Shown here: positions 9,346 through 20,256 of the stretch, one piece after another
How positions within the stretch are numbered: the first letter of the stretch is position 1
How the letters are laid out: every line of letters begins with the position of its first letter
From: Saprospiraceae bacterium
Lineage (GTDB): Bacteria; Bacteroidota; Bacteroidia; Chitinophagales; Saprospiraceae
Reading direction: 5' to 3'
Length of the DNA stretch: 64,000 nt
NCBI GenBank assembly: GCA_021738725.1
Contig: JAIPBE010000003.1
Location: forward strand, 118,033 to 182,032
The notes under the pieces: generated by a model
Databases searched by the model: none
Told to the model about the DNA's origin: nothing
Seen by the model: only the letters and a program-made list of their open reading frames with translations
Position numbers and translations under genes: made by a program

Positions 9346-11763
9346 ATGGAGCACCCTTCTAACGGTATTGACCATTCTGTTCCGATGATCGACGATCTGT
9401 TGGATAGCGCCTGGGCACAACCAATGGGTAAAGATCGTCTGCAGGCCCTCTCCGATGGAGCACACATCCTTTGTGAGCGCATGATCACTTTTGGAAATGC
9501 TGCTTTTGATCGCATCAAAGAAGCTGGGGAAAAAACCCTGAAGGATCACGATGACATGATGGTCACCTACTCCTGGTCACGAAGTGCCAAAGCTACATTG
9601 TTGCTGTGGCGAGATATTGTCTTTCGACATCACCAGGCCCTGCTGGCATTCGATCGAAAAGAAGTAGACGAAGCCGGGCTGGCCAGTCTGGCAGACAGAA
9701 GCCAGCAGATCCTGGAAAAAGCGGCACTTGATCTGACCCAACAAGCAACTCGTCCCGATGATTCTGTTCGCCATCTGACCAAGGCGGTGAAATCCTGGTC
9801 GCTACAGGCCAATCCATGGCCCATTTATCGGGACCAGTTGAATGCTATTGCAGGCCAATGTTCCGATCTGGTCACCACGAACAATCTGTTGCGTCAACTG
9901 GCCGGACAAATCACTCGACTGGGTAATTCCATCGATCAGACGCTGGATATAACCATTCAGGACATGGGAATGCTCGCCTCTCATCTGGATCAGATCCAGG
10001 AAGATCTAACCGCCATTCCAGAAAAGGTGATCAAAGCATCCATTCAGAAGGTGGTATCCCGGATCGATGCAGTGGAAACATTTTCCAGAAGTGCCATTTC
10101 GACCAATCCATTTTTGACCATTCTGGAGAAGTTTCTGATCCAACTTCCAGATGATCTGCTGATTCCGATGGATCTGAGGGGTGGATATATCCAGACCCGG
10201 GAAATACGCATTCGCAAAAGTTTCAGAACCTGGCTAGAGGCAGAGCTCATGCCACTGATCTATGAGGTGATCGAAACCCGTGATGAACACCACAGTGGAA
10301 CAGCCATCGTGCTCACCAACCTGAAAAATCGACTTTCTGCCACATTGGAAGGAGCGGCCAATCTGGCGACGCCTCAACAACGGCAGGAACTTCTTCTTGC
10401 CATGAATGACCGGAAGAACAGCATTCCTCCAGCGCGTGAAGCCATGATCCAATTGCGCAAGGAAGCGATGAGTCGCCTGGAAACCTCGACCAATGTCCGG
10501 GATATGCAGAACGCGGACAGAACCTTTCTGGCTATGCCCCTGGAGTCCTCTTTACAGCGGATGACAGACCATTCCAGTGCACTGAGCTCCACGATCGCCA
10601 GCCGATTTCGTAAGATCCGGAATGCCCTGTTGACCTGGCAACGTCAGGCCAAAAGAGAGGAGTCCCTCAGTGTGGGTGAACGACTGTTGCGCTACATCAA
10701 AAGTCATACGCCGGATCCAGCAGCTGAGATGTATACAAGCCTCTTCCTGACTGGCGGTTTTGTCGGCGATGCCTTGTTGGTCAGCCGGCAATCCGAACTG
10801 AAACGTATTCGCCATTGTCTGGCAGAGTGGCGAGAAGGATATCGCGGAACGGTTTTGCTGACCGGTGGGCGATACAGTGGTAAAACCATGTTTGTGGAGT
10901 CCTTTTCACGCAATCATTTTCCATCCGCCACCATCCGTCTGCAGCCCGGTCAGCCGATCGTGCTGGGTGGACGAACGTTTACACCGGAATTCGACCTTGA
11001 GCCAGCTTTGGATTTTATCGGCAAATATGCCTTACACAGCCGGGCGATGGTCTGGATCGATGATCTGGAAAACTGGTCAGAGGCCGGAGCATCCCTGAAT
11101 CGCAATGTGCGGTTCCTGGTTCGGTTCATGGATACTCATTCGCCAAAACTATTTTTTGTCCTATCCACCAATCGCATCTTACTTCCCCACCTGGATCGCA
11201 CACATGGTCTGGCGCGCAGTTGTCAGGCGATCATCCATCTCGACAAACTGGATCCTGTGCACCTGCAAAACGCTATTTTGATCCGCCATGGAGCCACTCA
11301 TAAAACACTTGTCGACGAACAAGGTCAGCTGATGGAAACAGAACAATTTGTACGGGAGATTCGACAATTACACCGCTTCACGAAAGGCAACATTGGGATC
11401 GCTTTGTATTCATGGGCGTCCCGGATCCGGGTACATGGTGACCAGGAAGTCCGGATGGCAGAGGCGTCCACCTATTCCCTTCCCCAGGTGATGGATGCTC
11501 GCAGTTTTCCATTGTTTCGCGTACTTCTCCTGTACCGTCAGATAAATGAATATCGATTGCGAAAATTGTTCGGTCCAGACTTTGACACTGAATTCTCTCC
11601 CATTGTCCGGCGATGGCTCAGTCTAGGTGTACTCAAACGAAGTGCTGAAGGCTGGTTGGAGATCCATCCTGTGGTGGCGTATGAACTGATCAAGCAACTG
11701 GAGCTCTATTCAGCCGAGCCCCTTTATTCCGAATCCACTCTGACTGCATATGGAAACCATTAA
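9346..11763 (+). CDS. Large P-loop (AAA+/STAND-like) ATPase of unknown function
   Basis: An 805-residue cytoplasmic protein that I do not recognise. Residues about 1-490 are helical and contain coil-like stretches with no clear family. A nucleotide-binding domain follows: Walker A GGRYSGKT at about 507-514, Walker B AMVWIDDLENW at about 567-577, and a sensor-1-like FFVLSTNR near 605. The C-terminal 90 residues (FRVLLLYRQINEYRLRKLF to LEIHPVVAYELIKQLE) look like a winged helix. No transmembrane segment is evident. The stop overlaps the next gene by 14 nt, so the ATPase and the MscS-like protein are probably translationally coupled and may work together. Domain placement is by motif only. Confidence 0.75.
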   Translation: MEHPSNGIDHSVPMIDDLLDSAWAQPMGKDRLQALSDGAHILCERMITFGNAAFDRIKEAGEKTLKDHDDMMVTYSWSRSAKATLLLWRDIVFRHHQALLAFDRKEVDEAGLASLADRSQQILEKAALDLTQQATRPDDSVRHLTKAVKSWSLQANPWPIYRDQLNAIAGQCSDLVTTNNLLRQLAGQITRLGNSIDQTLDITIQDMGMLASHLDQIQEDLTAIPEKVIKASIQKVVSRIDAVETFSRSAISTNPFLTILEKFLIQLPDDLLIPMDLRGGYIQTREIRIRKSFRTWLEAELMPLIYEVIETRDEHHSGTAIVLTNLKNRLSATLEGAANLATPQQRQELLLAMNDRKNSIPPAREAMIQLRKEAMSRLETSTNVRDMQNADRTFLAMPLESSLQRMTDHSSALSSTIASRFRKIRNALLTWQRQAKREESLSVGERLLRYIKSHTPDPAAEMYTSLFLTGGFVGDALLVSRQSELKRIRHCLAEWREGYRGTVLLTGGRYSGKTMFVESFSRNHFPSATIRLQPGQPIVLGGRTFTPEFDLEPALDFIGKYALHSRAMVWIDDLENWSEAGASLNRNVRFLVRFMDTHSPKLFFVLSTNRILLPHLDRTHGLARSCQAIIHLDKLDPVHLQNAILIRHGATHKTLVDEQGQLMETEQFVREIRQLHRFTKGNIGIALYSWASRIRVHGDQEVRMAEASTYSLPQVMDARSFPLFRVLLLYRQINEYRLRKLFGPDFDTEFSPIVRRWLSLGVLKRSAEGWLEIHPVVAYELIKQLELYSAEPLYSESTLTAYGNH

Positions 11764-12508
11764 CCCCAACTGGACATCCTGGATCCTGCTGCTCTTCATT
11801 TTGGTCGGGCTGTGGATGCTGGTTCGCTTTCTGGAGCGGAGCTTCCCCGGATTTCTGCGTGCCTTACCATTACCCCCCAGTAGTATCCTGATCCTTCGCC
11901 TGATGCGGCGATGGATGCCACTTTTTATATTATTGATCCTGGCCTGGCAGTTCCTCTTGATCGCTCCCCTGTCAAATGGTATTTTCCTCGTGTTGGTCAT
12001 TCTGGGAAGTTTCCAGGCAATTCAGTCCTTTTTCCTGGGCTGGGCGATACGCAGTCGACTGGTCCTGTATCCTGATCCCTGGCTTCGCTGCGGGGAGATC
12101 AGTGGCCGCGTGGACCGATTTGGTCTCCTTGGCCTGGAAGTCGTCAACCCCCAGGGACGCCACAGCCTGTATTATCAATTGTTAAGCCGAAAAGGGTACA
12201 GTTTGCTTCCCACTGGAGGAGAAGACACCTTCCTGGAATGTCTGCTGGAAGCCGAAGAAAAAATTACAGGGAAAGACCCGGGCCAAACCCTCCGCGATCT
12301 CCTGGCTTTGTGCCCCTATACGGATTGGAATCACCCACCCCAGATCCGCACAAACCATCTCGCCCAAAACCAGTTCTTACTTCGGGTTAATCTACTGACA
12401 GGCCGTTTCGAAGGCGCGTTCCAAAACCTGCTTTCCGAATCAGGTTATCGCTCCATTCAACCCTCTTCCGACGAGCCATTGACCGATTCATCTTCCACCA
12501 CCGAATGA
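11750..12508 (+). CDS. Membrane protein with MscS-like beta domain
   Basis: A 252-residue membrane protein. Three hydrophobic segments lie at about 9-27, 50-70 and 76-95. Next comes a soluble part resembling the MscS beta domain: YPDPWLRCGEISGRVDRFG then LLGLEVVNPQGRHSLYYQLL, comparable to the family pattern PFxVGDxIxxxGxxGxVxxIGL...IPN. The last 100 residues match nothing I know and end in a Ser/Thr-rich tail. The ATG lies inside the ATPase gene, and the antiporter gene begins 13 nt after the stop. A small mechanosensitive-type channel or adaptor controlled by the ATPase is an inference. The MscS assignment is remote, and the pore helix is not typical. Confidence 0.6.
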   Translation: METINPNWTSWILLLFILVGLWMLVRFLERSFPGFLRALPLPPSSILILRLMRRWMPLFILLILAWQFLLIAPLSNGIFLVLVILGSFQAIQSFFLGWAIRSRLVLYPDPWLRCGEISGRVDRFGLLGLEVVNPQGRHSLYYQLLSRKGYSLLPTGGEDTFLECLLEAEEKITGKDPGQTLRDLLALCPYTDWNHPPQIRTNHLAQNQFLLRVNLLTGRFEGAFQNLLSESGYRSIQPSSDEPLTDSSSTTE

Positions 12509-12521
12509 ACCCCTGACTACT

Positions 12522-13814
12522 ATGGATATCCTGGCGTCATACAACCTGATCATAGAGGCAAGCCTCATCATCATACTGTCCTTTTTCTTCAGTGAGCTCT
12601 CACGAAAGACCAATGTCCCGTCCGTGCTGATGTTGATCACCCTGGGTATCGGCCTGAGGTTTGGACTCGATAGCATGGGTATGGGCTACCTGGATTTCTT
12701 TCCCGTCCTGGAGATCCTGGGGATCGTCGGATTGATCATGATCGTTCTGGAAGCAGCTCTCGAACTCGAATTACACAAGGACAAGCTCGTCCCTATTGGC
12801 AAAGCGATGCTCATTGCTCTTCTTGGTCTGGTCATTTCAGCATGGGTAGCCGCCCTGATCCTCGAGCATTTTATCGAAGGCATGACGACTCGTCAAGCCT
12901 GGATCTATGCGACTCCCTTATCTATTCTGAGCAGCGCCATCATTATCCCCAGCGTGACCGGGCTCCAGGCAGTAAAAAAGGAATTTCATATCTATGAAGG
13001 GACATTCAGCGATATCCTGGGGATCATGCTGTTCTACTTTCTGGTCGCACCGTACGAATCATTAAACGGAGGTGATTCTGTTGGTGGATTTTTTGGCACA
13101 CTGATCCTCACGATCGTGATCTCTGTTCTGGCGAGTTACCTCATCGTTGTGATCTTTCAACACATCCGTTCCCAGGTCAAATTGTTCCTCTTGATCGCCG
13201 TTCTCCTCTTGCTCTATGCCTTTGGCAAACAAATGCATCTGTCTTCCCTGATCATTATTTTGATCTTCGGTCTGCTGATCGCCAATCGAGGCGTCTTCTT
13301 CCAGGGTAGACTCGCCAGATTCCTGCACGTAGAGAAGGCGAAGGATATCTATCATGGTCTGCATATTCTCACCCTGGAATCCTCTTTTGTCGTCCGGACC
13401 TTCTTTTTTGTGATCTTCGGGATCACCATCAGTCTGGCATCTCTGGCCGATCGTACCGTTGTTGTCATCAGCCTACTGATCCTGGCTTCGATTTACTTGA
13501 TCCGCTGGGTACTGTTACGTGTCTTTATAGGCGCGAACATTACCCCGCAATGGGCCATCGCCCCAAGAGGATTGATCACCATTCTGCTCTTTTATGCTAT
13601 TCCAGTGGAGGCTCAAGTAGTGGCTTTTGAACCAGGTATTCTGCTCTTTGTCATCCTCTTTACCGGGTTGATCATGACCGGCGCGATGATCTACGACAAA
13701 CGCCGTCATCATCGTTCCACCCGGATTGCCCAAAACCAACCAGTAGGATATATCCAATGGCAGGCACCTGAAGTGGAGCCCAAATCACCTCCATCAACTG
13801 AGGGAATAAAATAG
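12522..13814 (+). CDS. Monovalent cation:proton antiporter (CPA family)
   Basis: A 430-residue inner-membrane transporter with 11-13 hydrophobic segments, fitting the Na+/H+ exchanger fold (CPA1/CPA2). The family-like GLRFGLDSMGMGYLDFFPVL and LGIVGLIMIVLEAALELEL lie in the first third. PLSILSSAIIIPSV and DILGIMLFYFLV fall where the acidic ion-binding helices usually are. No C-terminal RCK/TrkA-N domain is present, unlike KefB/KefC. The tail is charged and Pro-rich. Substrate (Na+, K+) cannot be told. It is the third gene of a close run behind the ATPase and MscS-like protein, which hints at a shared role in ion balance. Confidence 0.85.
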   Translation: MDILASYNLIIEASLIIILSFFFSELSRKTNVPSVLMLITLGIGLRFGLDSMGMGYLDFFPVLEILGIVGLIMIVLEAALELELHKDKLVPIGKAMLIALLGLVISAWVAALILEHFIEGMTTRQAWIYATPLSILSSAIIIPSVTGLQAVKKEFHIYEGTFSDILGIMLFYFLVAPYESLNGGDSVGGFFGTLILTIVISVLASYLIVVIFQHIRSQVKLFLLIAVLLLLYAFGKQMHLSSLIIILIFGLLIANRGVFFQGRLARFLHVEKAKDIYHGLHILTLESSFVVRTFFFVIFGITISLASLADRTVVVISLLILASIYLIRWVLLRVFIGANITPQWAIAPRGLITILLFYAIPVEAQVVAFEPGILLFVILFTGLIMTGAMIYDKRRHHRSTRIAQNQPVGYIQWQAPEVEPKSPPSTEGIK

Positions 13815-13858
13815 CACCCCTCTGGACAGAAGTGTATCTTCGTCCAACCTGACCCAAC

Positions 13859-14647
13859 ATGCTTCACCACACCACCTATACAAAAGGGGGCACTGCCCCC
13901 TGGGTTGCCTTTATCCATGGTGCCGGCGGCAGCTCTTCGATCTGGTATAAACAGATCCGCGCCTTCCAGGACAGGTTCAATATTCTACTGGTGGACTTGC
14001 GTGGTCACGGCCAGTCAAAATACCCGGCGGAACAACATACCACCAAGTATACTTTCGAACAGATCGCCCGGGATGTACTGGAGGTGATGGACCACCTGCG
14101 AATACCTTCCGCCCATCTGGTAGGCATCTCGCTGGGGACCATTATCGTTCGCGAGATCGCAGAAATCCGACCGGACAGGGTGCGCAGCATGATCATGGCA
14201 GGCGCTGTCATGAAAATGAATGTGCGCGGAAAGATCCTGATGCGCTTTGGCGTGTGGTTCAAGACCCTGGTGCCTTACCTCCTCCTCTACAAGTTTTTTG
14301 CATTTATCATTATGCCCCGACGGCAGCATCGGGAGTCCCGGTCCCTGTTCATCCGCGAAGCGAAGAAGCTGGCGCAAAAGGAATTCATTCGCTGGTTCCG
14401 ATTGGCTGCTGATGTCAATGCCAAATTAAAGTGGTTTCGGATGAAGGAGTTGCCCATTCCGACCCTCTATATCATGGGCGATCAGGACCATATGTTCCTG
14501 CCCTCCATTCGGCATCTGGTGCATGCCCACGCCCGAACAGCCCGTCTGGCCATCGCACCGCAATGTGGCCATGTGGTCAATGTGGAACAACCCGGTTACT
14601 TCAATGCAACCGCCATTGACTTTCTGGGGCAACTGGAGGGCGTTTAG
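13859..14647 (+). CDS. Alpha/beta hydrolase
   Basis: A 262-residue soluble hydrolase. The oxyanion-hole motif AFIHGAGGSSSIWYK lies near residue 20, the nucleophile elbow GISLG near 97, a probable acidic residue in IMGDQDHMF near 210 and the His of CGHVVNVEQP near 240. The substrate is unknown; the fold includes esterases, lipases and C-C hydrolases. It starts 44 nt after the antiporter gene and may be the last gene of that operon, or may have its own promoter (TATCTTCG at about 13838). There is no signal peptide. Confidence 0.85.
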   Translation: MLHHTTYTKGGTAPWVAFIHGAGGSSSIWYKQIRAFQDRFNILLVDLRGHGQSKYPAEQHTTKYTFEQIARDVLEVMDHLRIPSAHLVGISLGTIIVREIAEIRPDRVRSMIMAGAVMKMNVRGKILMRFGVWFKTLVPYLLLYKFFAFIIMPRRQHRESRSLFIREAKKLAQKEFIRWFRLAADVNAKLKWFRMKELPIPTLYIMGDQDHMFLPSIRHLVHAHARTARLAIAPQCGHVVNVEQPGYFNATAIDFLGQLEGV

Positions 14648-14648
14648 A

Positions 14649-14939
14649 TCAACGGAGAATGATCCCGAAATCGTCTTCGGGGAATGGGTATACCTCCTGT
14701 AATGCTGCTCGCTGGTCTGGCCGATCCACCTGTTGTTCCTTCACTTTCTCTTGTAAAGACTTGATCTTTTCTTCTAATGCTTTCGATTGCTTGTTTCCGC
14801 GAGAGATCAACACAAAGGCTGCAACCATTCCTACGATCAGAAGGAAAAGAATGATCATGCAACCCATGGCCACCCCATCGAACGGATCGGAGGGGGGAGT
14901 GCCTTTTGATTGTCGAGTGAATGGTAAGGCTTTGCCCAT
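14649..14939 (-). CDS. Small single-pass membrane protein with coiled coil
   Basis: A 96-residue protein of unknown function. One strong transmembrane segment (MGCMIILFLLIVGMVAAFVLI, about 25-45) is followed by a heptad-like charged coil (KQSKALEEKIKSLQEKVKEQ) and a short acidic end. It is convergent with the hydrolase gene, one base from its stop. ATG at 14939. The composition (TM plus regular coil) supports a real gene rather than a chance frame, but no family is recognised. Confidence 0.6.
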   Translation of the reverse strand: MGKALPFTRQSKGTPPSDPFDGVAMGCMIILFLLIVGMVAAFVLISRGNKQSKALEEKIKSLQEKVKEQQVDRPDQRAALQEVYPFPEDDFGIILR

Positions 14940-15150
14940 GGTTGTAAGTTTTCGTCAACGTGCTGGTGGAATAAGAGTACGATTCACCATTTTGTATGAC
15001 CAAAAATAAAGGGCGTCAGCTATCAGATTGTGGCAACATTTCCCACAATCACATAAATTATTATTATATATCAATACGATCTCTTGATCTGGACCGCGTT
15101 GAACAGAACGTGAATTATCAATATGTTTACTGCACCAATCCACTCCTGCC

Positions 15151-15663
15151 ATGCCTGTAGACACGCCTGCTGATCTTCTTCGCCCCTGGACTCTGGAGGA
15201 TGTCCCAAACTTGATCCGTCTTGGCGGCAATGAAAAGGTTGCCCGATTCATGACGGATGCCTTTCCACATCCTTATACAGAAGAGCACGCGAGGCAGTTT
15301 ATCCAGAAGGCCAATAGCCAAGAACCTGCTCGCATATTGGCTATTACTTCCGGCCAGGAAGCGATCGGTGGAATCGGCTTGCATCCCGGTACTGACATCT
15401 ACAGACGAAATGCCGAACTGGGGTATTGGCTGGGGGAGCCTTTCTGGGGGCAGGGCATCATGACGAAGGCCATCCGGAATATGGTGTCATATGGATTTGA
15501 ACACCTGGATATCCACCGGATCTATGCCCGGCCCTTCCACACCAATATCGGATCTCAACGGGCCCTTGAAAAAGCCGGCTTTATCCTTGAAGCCCGCCTC
15601 GAAGGGACCATCATCAAGAACGAGGAAATCCTGGATGAACTGATCTACGCCATCCGTCGATAG
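15151..15663 (+). CDS. GNAT-family N-acetyltransferase (RimJ/RimL type)
   Basis: A 170-residue acetyltransferase. It follows the RimJ/RimL-type pattern: LRPWTLEDVPNLIRLGGNEKVARFM at the start, GGIGLHPG, AELGYWLGEPFWGQGIMTKAI (acetyl-CoA binding motif A), then YARPFHTNIGSQRALEKAGF. Such enzymes acetylate protein N-termini, polyamines or antibiotics, and the substrate cannot be inferred. ATG at 15151. It is followed by a bidirectional terminator shared with atpC. Confidence 0.9.
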   Translation: MPVDTPADLLRPWTLEDVPNLIRLGGNEKVARFMTDAFPHPYTEEHARQFIQKANSQEPARILAITSGQEAIGGIGLHPGTDIYRRNAELGYWLGEPFWGQGIMTKAIRNMVSYGFEHLDIHRIYARPFHTNIGSQRALEKAGFILEARLEGTIIKNEEILDELIYAIRR

Positions 15664-15684
15664 GAAACGTTCAGGCCCAGAAGC

Positions 15685-15717
15685 AAAAGGCCCGATACTA
15701 TGCGCATCGGGCCTTTT
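15685..15717. terminator. Bidirectional intrinsic terminator (GNAT / atpC)
   Basis: A perfect 12-bp stem, AAAAGGCCCGAT (15685-15696) with ATCGGGCCTTTT (15706-15717), and a 9-nt loop. T-tracts on both strands serve the plus-strand acetyltransferase gene and the minus-strand atpDC operon, which converge here. Confidence 0.9.
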
Positions 15718-15738
15718 GAGTTTCTGTGTTGTGGTGAA

Positions 15739-15993
15739 TCAGGCGGCTGCCTCCTGTATGGTGACCAGCAGGGCCACCTCATTCTTCAGCACTTCAATAA
15801 ATCCGCTCTGGATCTCCACATTCTTGATACTTCCGTCTGTCAGGATGATCCGGATATTGCCGGGGTCCAGGCTGGAGACGATGGCGGCGTGATTCTCGAG
15901 GACTTCGAATTGTCCACCGGTGCCAGGCACACGGACAGATGTTCCTTCGCCTTCGAAGATCTTGCCGCTGGGAGTGAGGATCTGGATATTCAT
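15739..15993 (-). CDS. atpC: F1F0 ATP synthase epsilon subunit
   Basis: Central-stalk subunit that couples F1 to the c-ring and can inhibit ATP hydrolysis. The 84 residues cover only the N-terminal beta-sandwich (MNIQILTPSGKIFEG, VPGTGGQFEVLENHAAIVSSLD, SGFIEVLKNEVALLV). The C-terminal helical pair of the 130-140-residue proteobacterial form is absent, as is common in Bacteroidota. ATG at 15993, one base after the atpD stop, so the two form an operon. The alternative upstream start (16056) overlaps atpD and adds no epsilon sequence. Confidence 0.94.
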   Translation of the reverse strand: MNIQILTPSGKIFEGEGTSVRVPGTGGQFEVLENHAAIVSSLDPGNIRIILTDGSIKNVEIQSGFIEVLKNEVALLVTIQEAAA

Positions 15994-15994
15994 A

Positions 15995-17596
<1,602 letters not shown>

Positions 17597-17662
17597 TCAA
17601 TTTTCACGCTTATATAGAAGTGGTTTTCGAGCCCGGCAAATAATTTATTGACCTTTACTCCA

Positions 17663-18205
17663 ATGATGACAGCATTTCTGAAAAAATACGGCTTTTGGAT
17701 CCTGGCAGGAGGTCTCCTGCTGGCCCTCTTTGGCAAATATCTGTATCTCAAGCCTCGATTCGTGCAAGGTGAGGTCGCGCCACCCTTTTCCGCTCCCCTT
17801 CGGGATCGGACAACGTTCTCGCTGAAAGATCTGAAAGGTGACTATATACTCCTCGATTTCTGGGGGAGCTGGTGTGGTCCCTGTCGCCAGGCCAACCCGG
17901 GACTGGTCCGGCTATACAAGGAATTCGGCCGGGAAGGATCCGGACAAAAGCCCGGTTTTCATGTGGTGTCGGTAGGAGTCGAAACCAATCATCAACGATG
18001 GGAAAAAGCCATCCAGGAGGATGGCATGGTGTGGCCCTATCATGTGACTGATACCGATCTGTTCAAAGGTGAGATCGCCCGGCTGTATGGCGTGAAGTCT
18101 ATTCCGACGAGCTATTTGATCAACCCGGACGGCCTGATCATCGGCGTCAACCTGTCGGAAGAGAAACTACATGATGAGCTGACGGAGCGCCTGGCGGCCA
18201 ACTGA
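17663..18205 (+). CDS. TlpA/ResA-like membrane-anchored thiol:disulfide oxidoreductase
   Basis: A thioredoxin-fold protein of about 180 residues on the periplasmic side. An N-terminal membrane anchor (KYGFWILAGGLLLALFGKYLY) is followed by the AhpC/TSA-Redoxin fold: VAPPFSAPLRDRTTFSLKDL, then LLDFWGSWCGPCRQANPGL with the active-site CxxC (WCGPC), and the cis-Pro in VKSIPTSYLINPDG. Likely roles are cytochrome c maturation or envelope thiol reduction, by family. ATGs at 17663 and 17666 are both possible; the TTG at 17648 is less likely. It is divergent from atpD. Confidence 0.88.
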   Translation: MMTAFLKKYGFWILAGGLLLALFGKYLYLKPRFVQGEVAPPFSAPLRDRTTFSLKDLKGDYILLDFWGSWCGPCRQANPGLVRLYKEFGREGSGQKPGFHVVSVGVETNHQRWEKAIQEDGMVWPYHVTDTDLFKGEIARLYGVKSIPTSYLINPDGLIIGVNLSEEKLHDELTERLAAN

Positions 18206-18265
18206 CAAATTGACTGGAAATATCCGGTGGCAGAGTAATTGTACCCGTTTTGCAAAAGAGAACAC

Positions 18266-18829
18266 ATGACAAAGAATAAGGACCATAGCCCGGAAGAGAC
18301 CATGGACCAGGATCAGGATATGCTCCATGAGGACAACTTCACCCACCCGCATGATGAGCAACCCCAGGATACAGTGAGCTCAACGTCGGGAACAGGAGGG
18401 GAGTCCGAAGACCTCAAGGATAAATACCTGCGTCTCTTTGCCGAGTTTGACAACTTTAAGAAGCGGAACATTCGCGAACGACTGGACCTGATGAAATCCG
18501 CTTCTCAGGACATGATGACAGCCATCCTGCCCGTTCTGGACGATTTTGACAGGGCGCAGAAAAATGCAGAAGCCCAGGAAAGAACCGATGATCCGGTCCT
18601 GGAAGGCTTGTTGTTGGTGCATTCCAAACTGTCCGGTATCCTCAAACAGAAAGGTCTCGAAGACATGGACCCTGTCGGCGAAGACTTTGACCCGGAACTA
18701 CATGAAGCGATTACAGAAATACCTGCTCCGTCACCCGAGTTGAAAGGCAAGGTGATTGACACCATTGAAAAGGGGTATCTACTGAATGACAAGATCATCC
18801 GCTACGCCAAAGTCGTCGTCGGATCCTAA
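18266..18829 (+). CDS. grpE: Nucleotide exchange factor GrpE
   Basis: Co-chaperone that releases ADP from DnaK. The 187 residues carry a long acidic, disordered N-terminus, then the GrpE core: LKDKYLRLFAEFDNFKKRN (long dimer helix), DMMTAILPVLDDFDRA, GLEDMDPVGEDFDPELHEAI and the beta-domain end VIDTIEKGYLLNDKIIR. The ATG at 18266 is preferred over the TTG at 18239. dnaJ starts 30 nt later in the same direction, so the pair is an operon. dnaK is not in the window. Confidence 0.96.
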   Translation: MTKNKDHSPEETMDQDQDMLHEDNFTHPHDEQPQDTVSSTSGTGGESEDLKDKYLRLFAEFDNFKKRNIRERLDLMKSASQDMMTAILPVLDDFDRAQKNAEAQERTDDPVLEGLLLVHSKLSGILKQKGLEDMDPVGEDFDPELHEAITEIPAPSPELKGKVIDTIEKGYLLNDKIIRYAKVVVGS

Positions 18830-18859
18830 ACCCCCTCCAGATACCCACCAAGCAACCAC

Positions 18860-20029
18860 ATGGCAAAAAGAGATTTTTACGAGATACTGGGCGTTCCCAA
18901 GGACGCGGATGAAGCGACACTGAAAAAGGCTTACCGAAAGGTGGCCATGCAATATCATCCCGACCGCAATCCGGGCAATACCGAAGCAGAAACGAGGTTC
19001 AAAGAAGCCGCAGAAGCCTATGAGGTCCTCTGCGATGCGGACAAACGGGCGCGATACGATCGCTTCGGCCATGCCGGCCTGGACGGTATGCAGGGCGGAG
19101 GCGGACATGGCTTTGGTGGCGGTATGACCATGGAAGACATCTTTGCTCAGTTTGGTGACGTGTTCGGTGAGGGTGGCAGTCCCTTTGATGCTTTTTTTGG
19201 CGGCGGCGGTGGTCGCGGTCAGACCCGTGGTCGGGGCCAGAAGGGTAGCAACCTGCGGGTCAAGCTAACGCTCAGCCTGGAAGAGATCGCACATGGTGTC
19301 TCCAAGAAGATCAAGGTCCGCAAACAGGTCGCCTGTGCCACTTGTGATGGGAGCGGGGCCAAGGATAAAAACTCTATTGCAACTTGTACTACTTGCCGCG
19401 GCGCCGGTGTCGTTCGGCAGGTCAAGCAGACCTTCCTGGGGACGATGCAAACCACAGCAGCATGTCCGACCTGTCACGGATCGGGACAAACCGTGACGGC
19501 CAACTGTGGCACCTGTAAAGGAGAAGGGCGACAGATGGGTGAGGAAACCATCGGCATCGATATCCCGGCTGGGGTAGAAGATGGCATGCAGCTGTCGCTG
19601 CGTGGCAAGGGAAATGCCGGCGCCAAAGGTGGACCCAATGGCGATCTGCTGATCACCATCGAAGAAGCCCCACATGAGGTGTTGCACCGGGAAGGATCGA
19701 ACATAATCTTCGATCTCTATGTCAGCATTGCGGATGCGGCCCTCGGCACTTCCGTAGAAGTCCCGACCCTCGATGGGATGGTGAAGATCAAGATCCCGAC
19801 CGGCACCCAGAGTGGAAAGATCTTTCGATTGAAAGACAAGGGGCTGCCCCAGGTACAGGCTTATGGCAAAGGTGACCAGTTAGTCCATGTCAATGTCTGG
19901 ACCCCGAAAAAACTCAGCGATGAGGAGAAGAGCATCCTGGAACAAATCCGGGAAATGCCCAACTTTCAACCTACCCCGGAAAAAGGGGAACGCACGTTCT
20001 TTGATCGGATGCGGGATTATTTCAGTTGA
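18860..20029 (+). CDS. dnaJ: Chaperone protein DnaJ
   Basis: Hsp40 that delivers substrates to DnaK and stimulates its ATPase. The 389 residues show the J domain (1-70, HPD at 33-35), a Gly/Phe-rich linker (about 75-130), four CxxCxGxG zinc repeats ([32 protein letters not shown]), then the C-terminal substrate domain ([20 protein letters not shown]). Usual length and order for type I DnaJ. A strong terminator follows. Confidence 0.98.
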   Translation: MAKRDFYEILGVPKDADEATLKKAYRKVAMQYHPDRNPGNTEAETRFKEAAEAYEVLCDADKRARYDRFGHAGLDGMQGGGGHGFGGGMTMEDIFAQFGDVFGEGGSPFDAFFGGGGGRGQTRGRGQKGSNLRVKLTLSLEEIAHGVSKKIKVRKQVACATCDGSGAKDKNSIATCTTCRGAGVVRQVKQTFLGTMQTTAACPTCHGSGQTVTANCGTCKGEGRQMGEETIGIDIPAGVEDGMQLSLRGKGNAGAKGGPNGDLLITIEEAPHEVLHREGSNIIFDLYVSIADAALGTSVEVPTLDGMVKIKIPTGTQSGKIFRLKDKGLPQVQAYGKGDQLVHVNVWTPKKLSDEEKSILEQIREMPNFQPTPEKGERTFFDRMRDYFS

Positions 20030-20070
20030 TCCGCATTGGCCTCCTCTACAGGCTTACTTTTTAAAAAGAA

Positions 20071-20104
20071 AAGACCACTTGTTTGCTGGAACAAGTGGTC
20101 TTTT
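20071..20104 (+). terminator. Intrinsic terminator after grpE-dnaJ
   Basis: A perfect 14-bp stem, AAAGACCACTTGTT (20071-20084) with AACAAGTGGTCTTT (20091-20104), and a 6-nt loop. It is followed by TCTTTT and preceded by an A-rich stretch. It ends the grpE-dnaJ transcript. Confidence 0.9.
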
Positions 20105-20256
20105 CTTTTACCCAAATATAGAAAGGCAATACTATTTCGAAAATCATATTGTCAAGCACTTGACAAATCGAACCTGCTCGAACTGCTAAAGATTCATGAA
20201 CTTTAGATTCTCCACAATGGGGATCAGTCAACTCAGCTTTCTTGGATCGTACTGTC

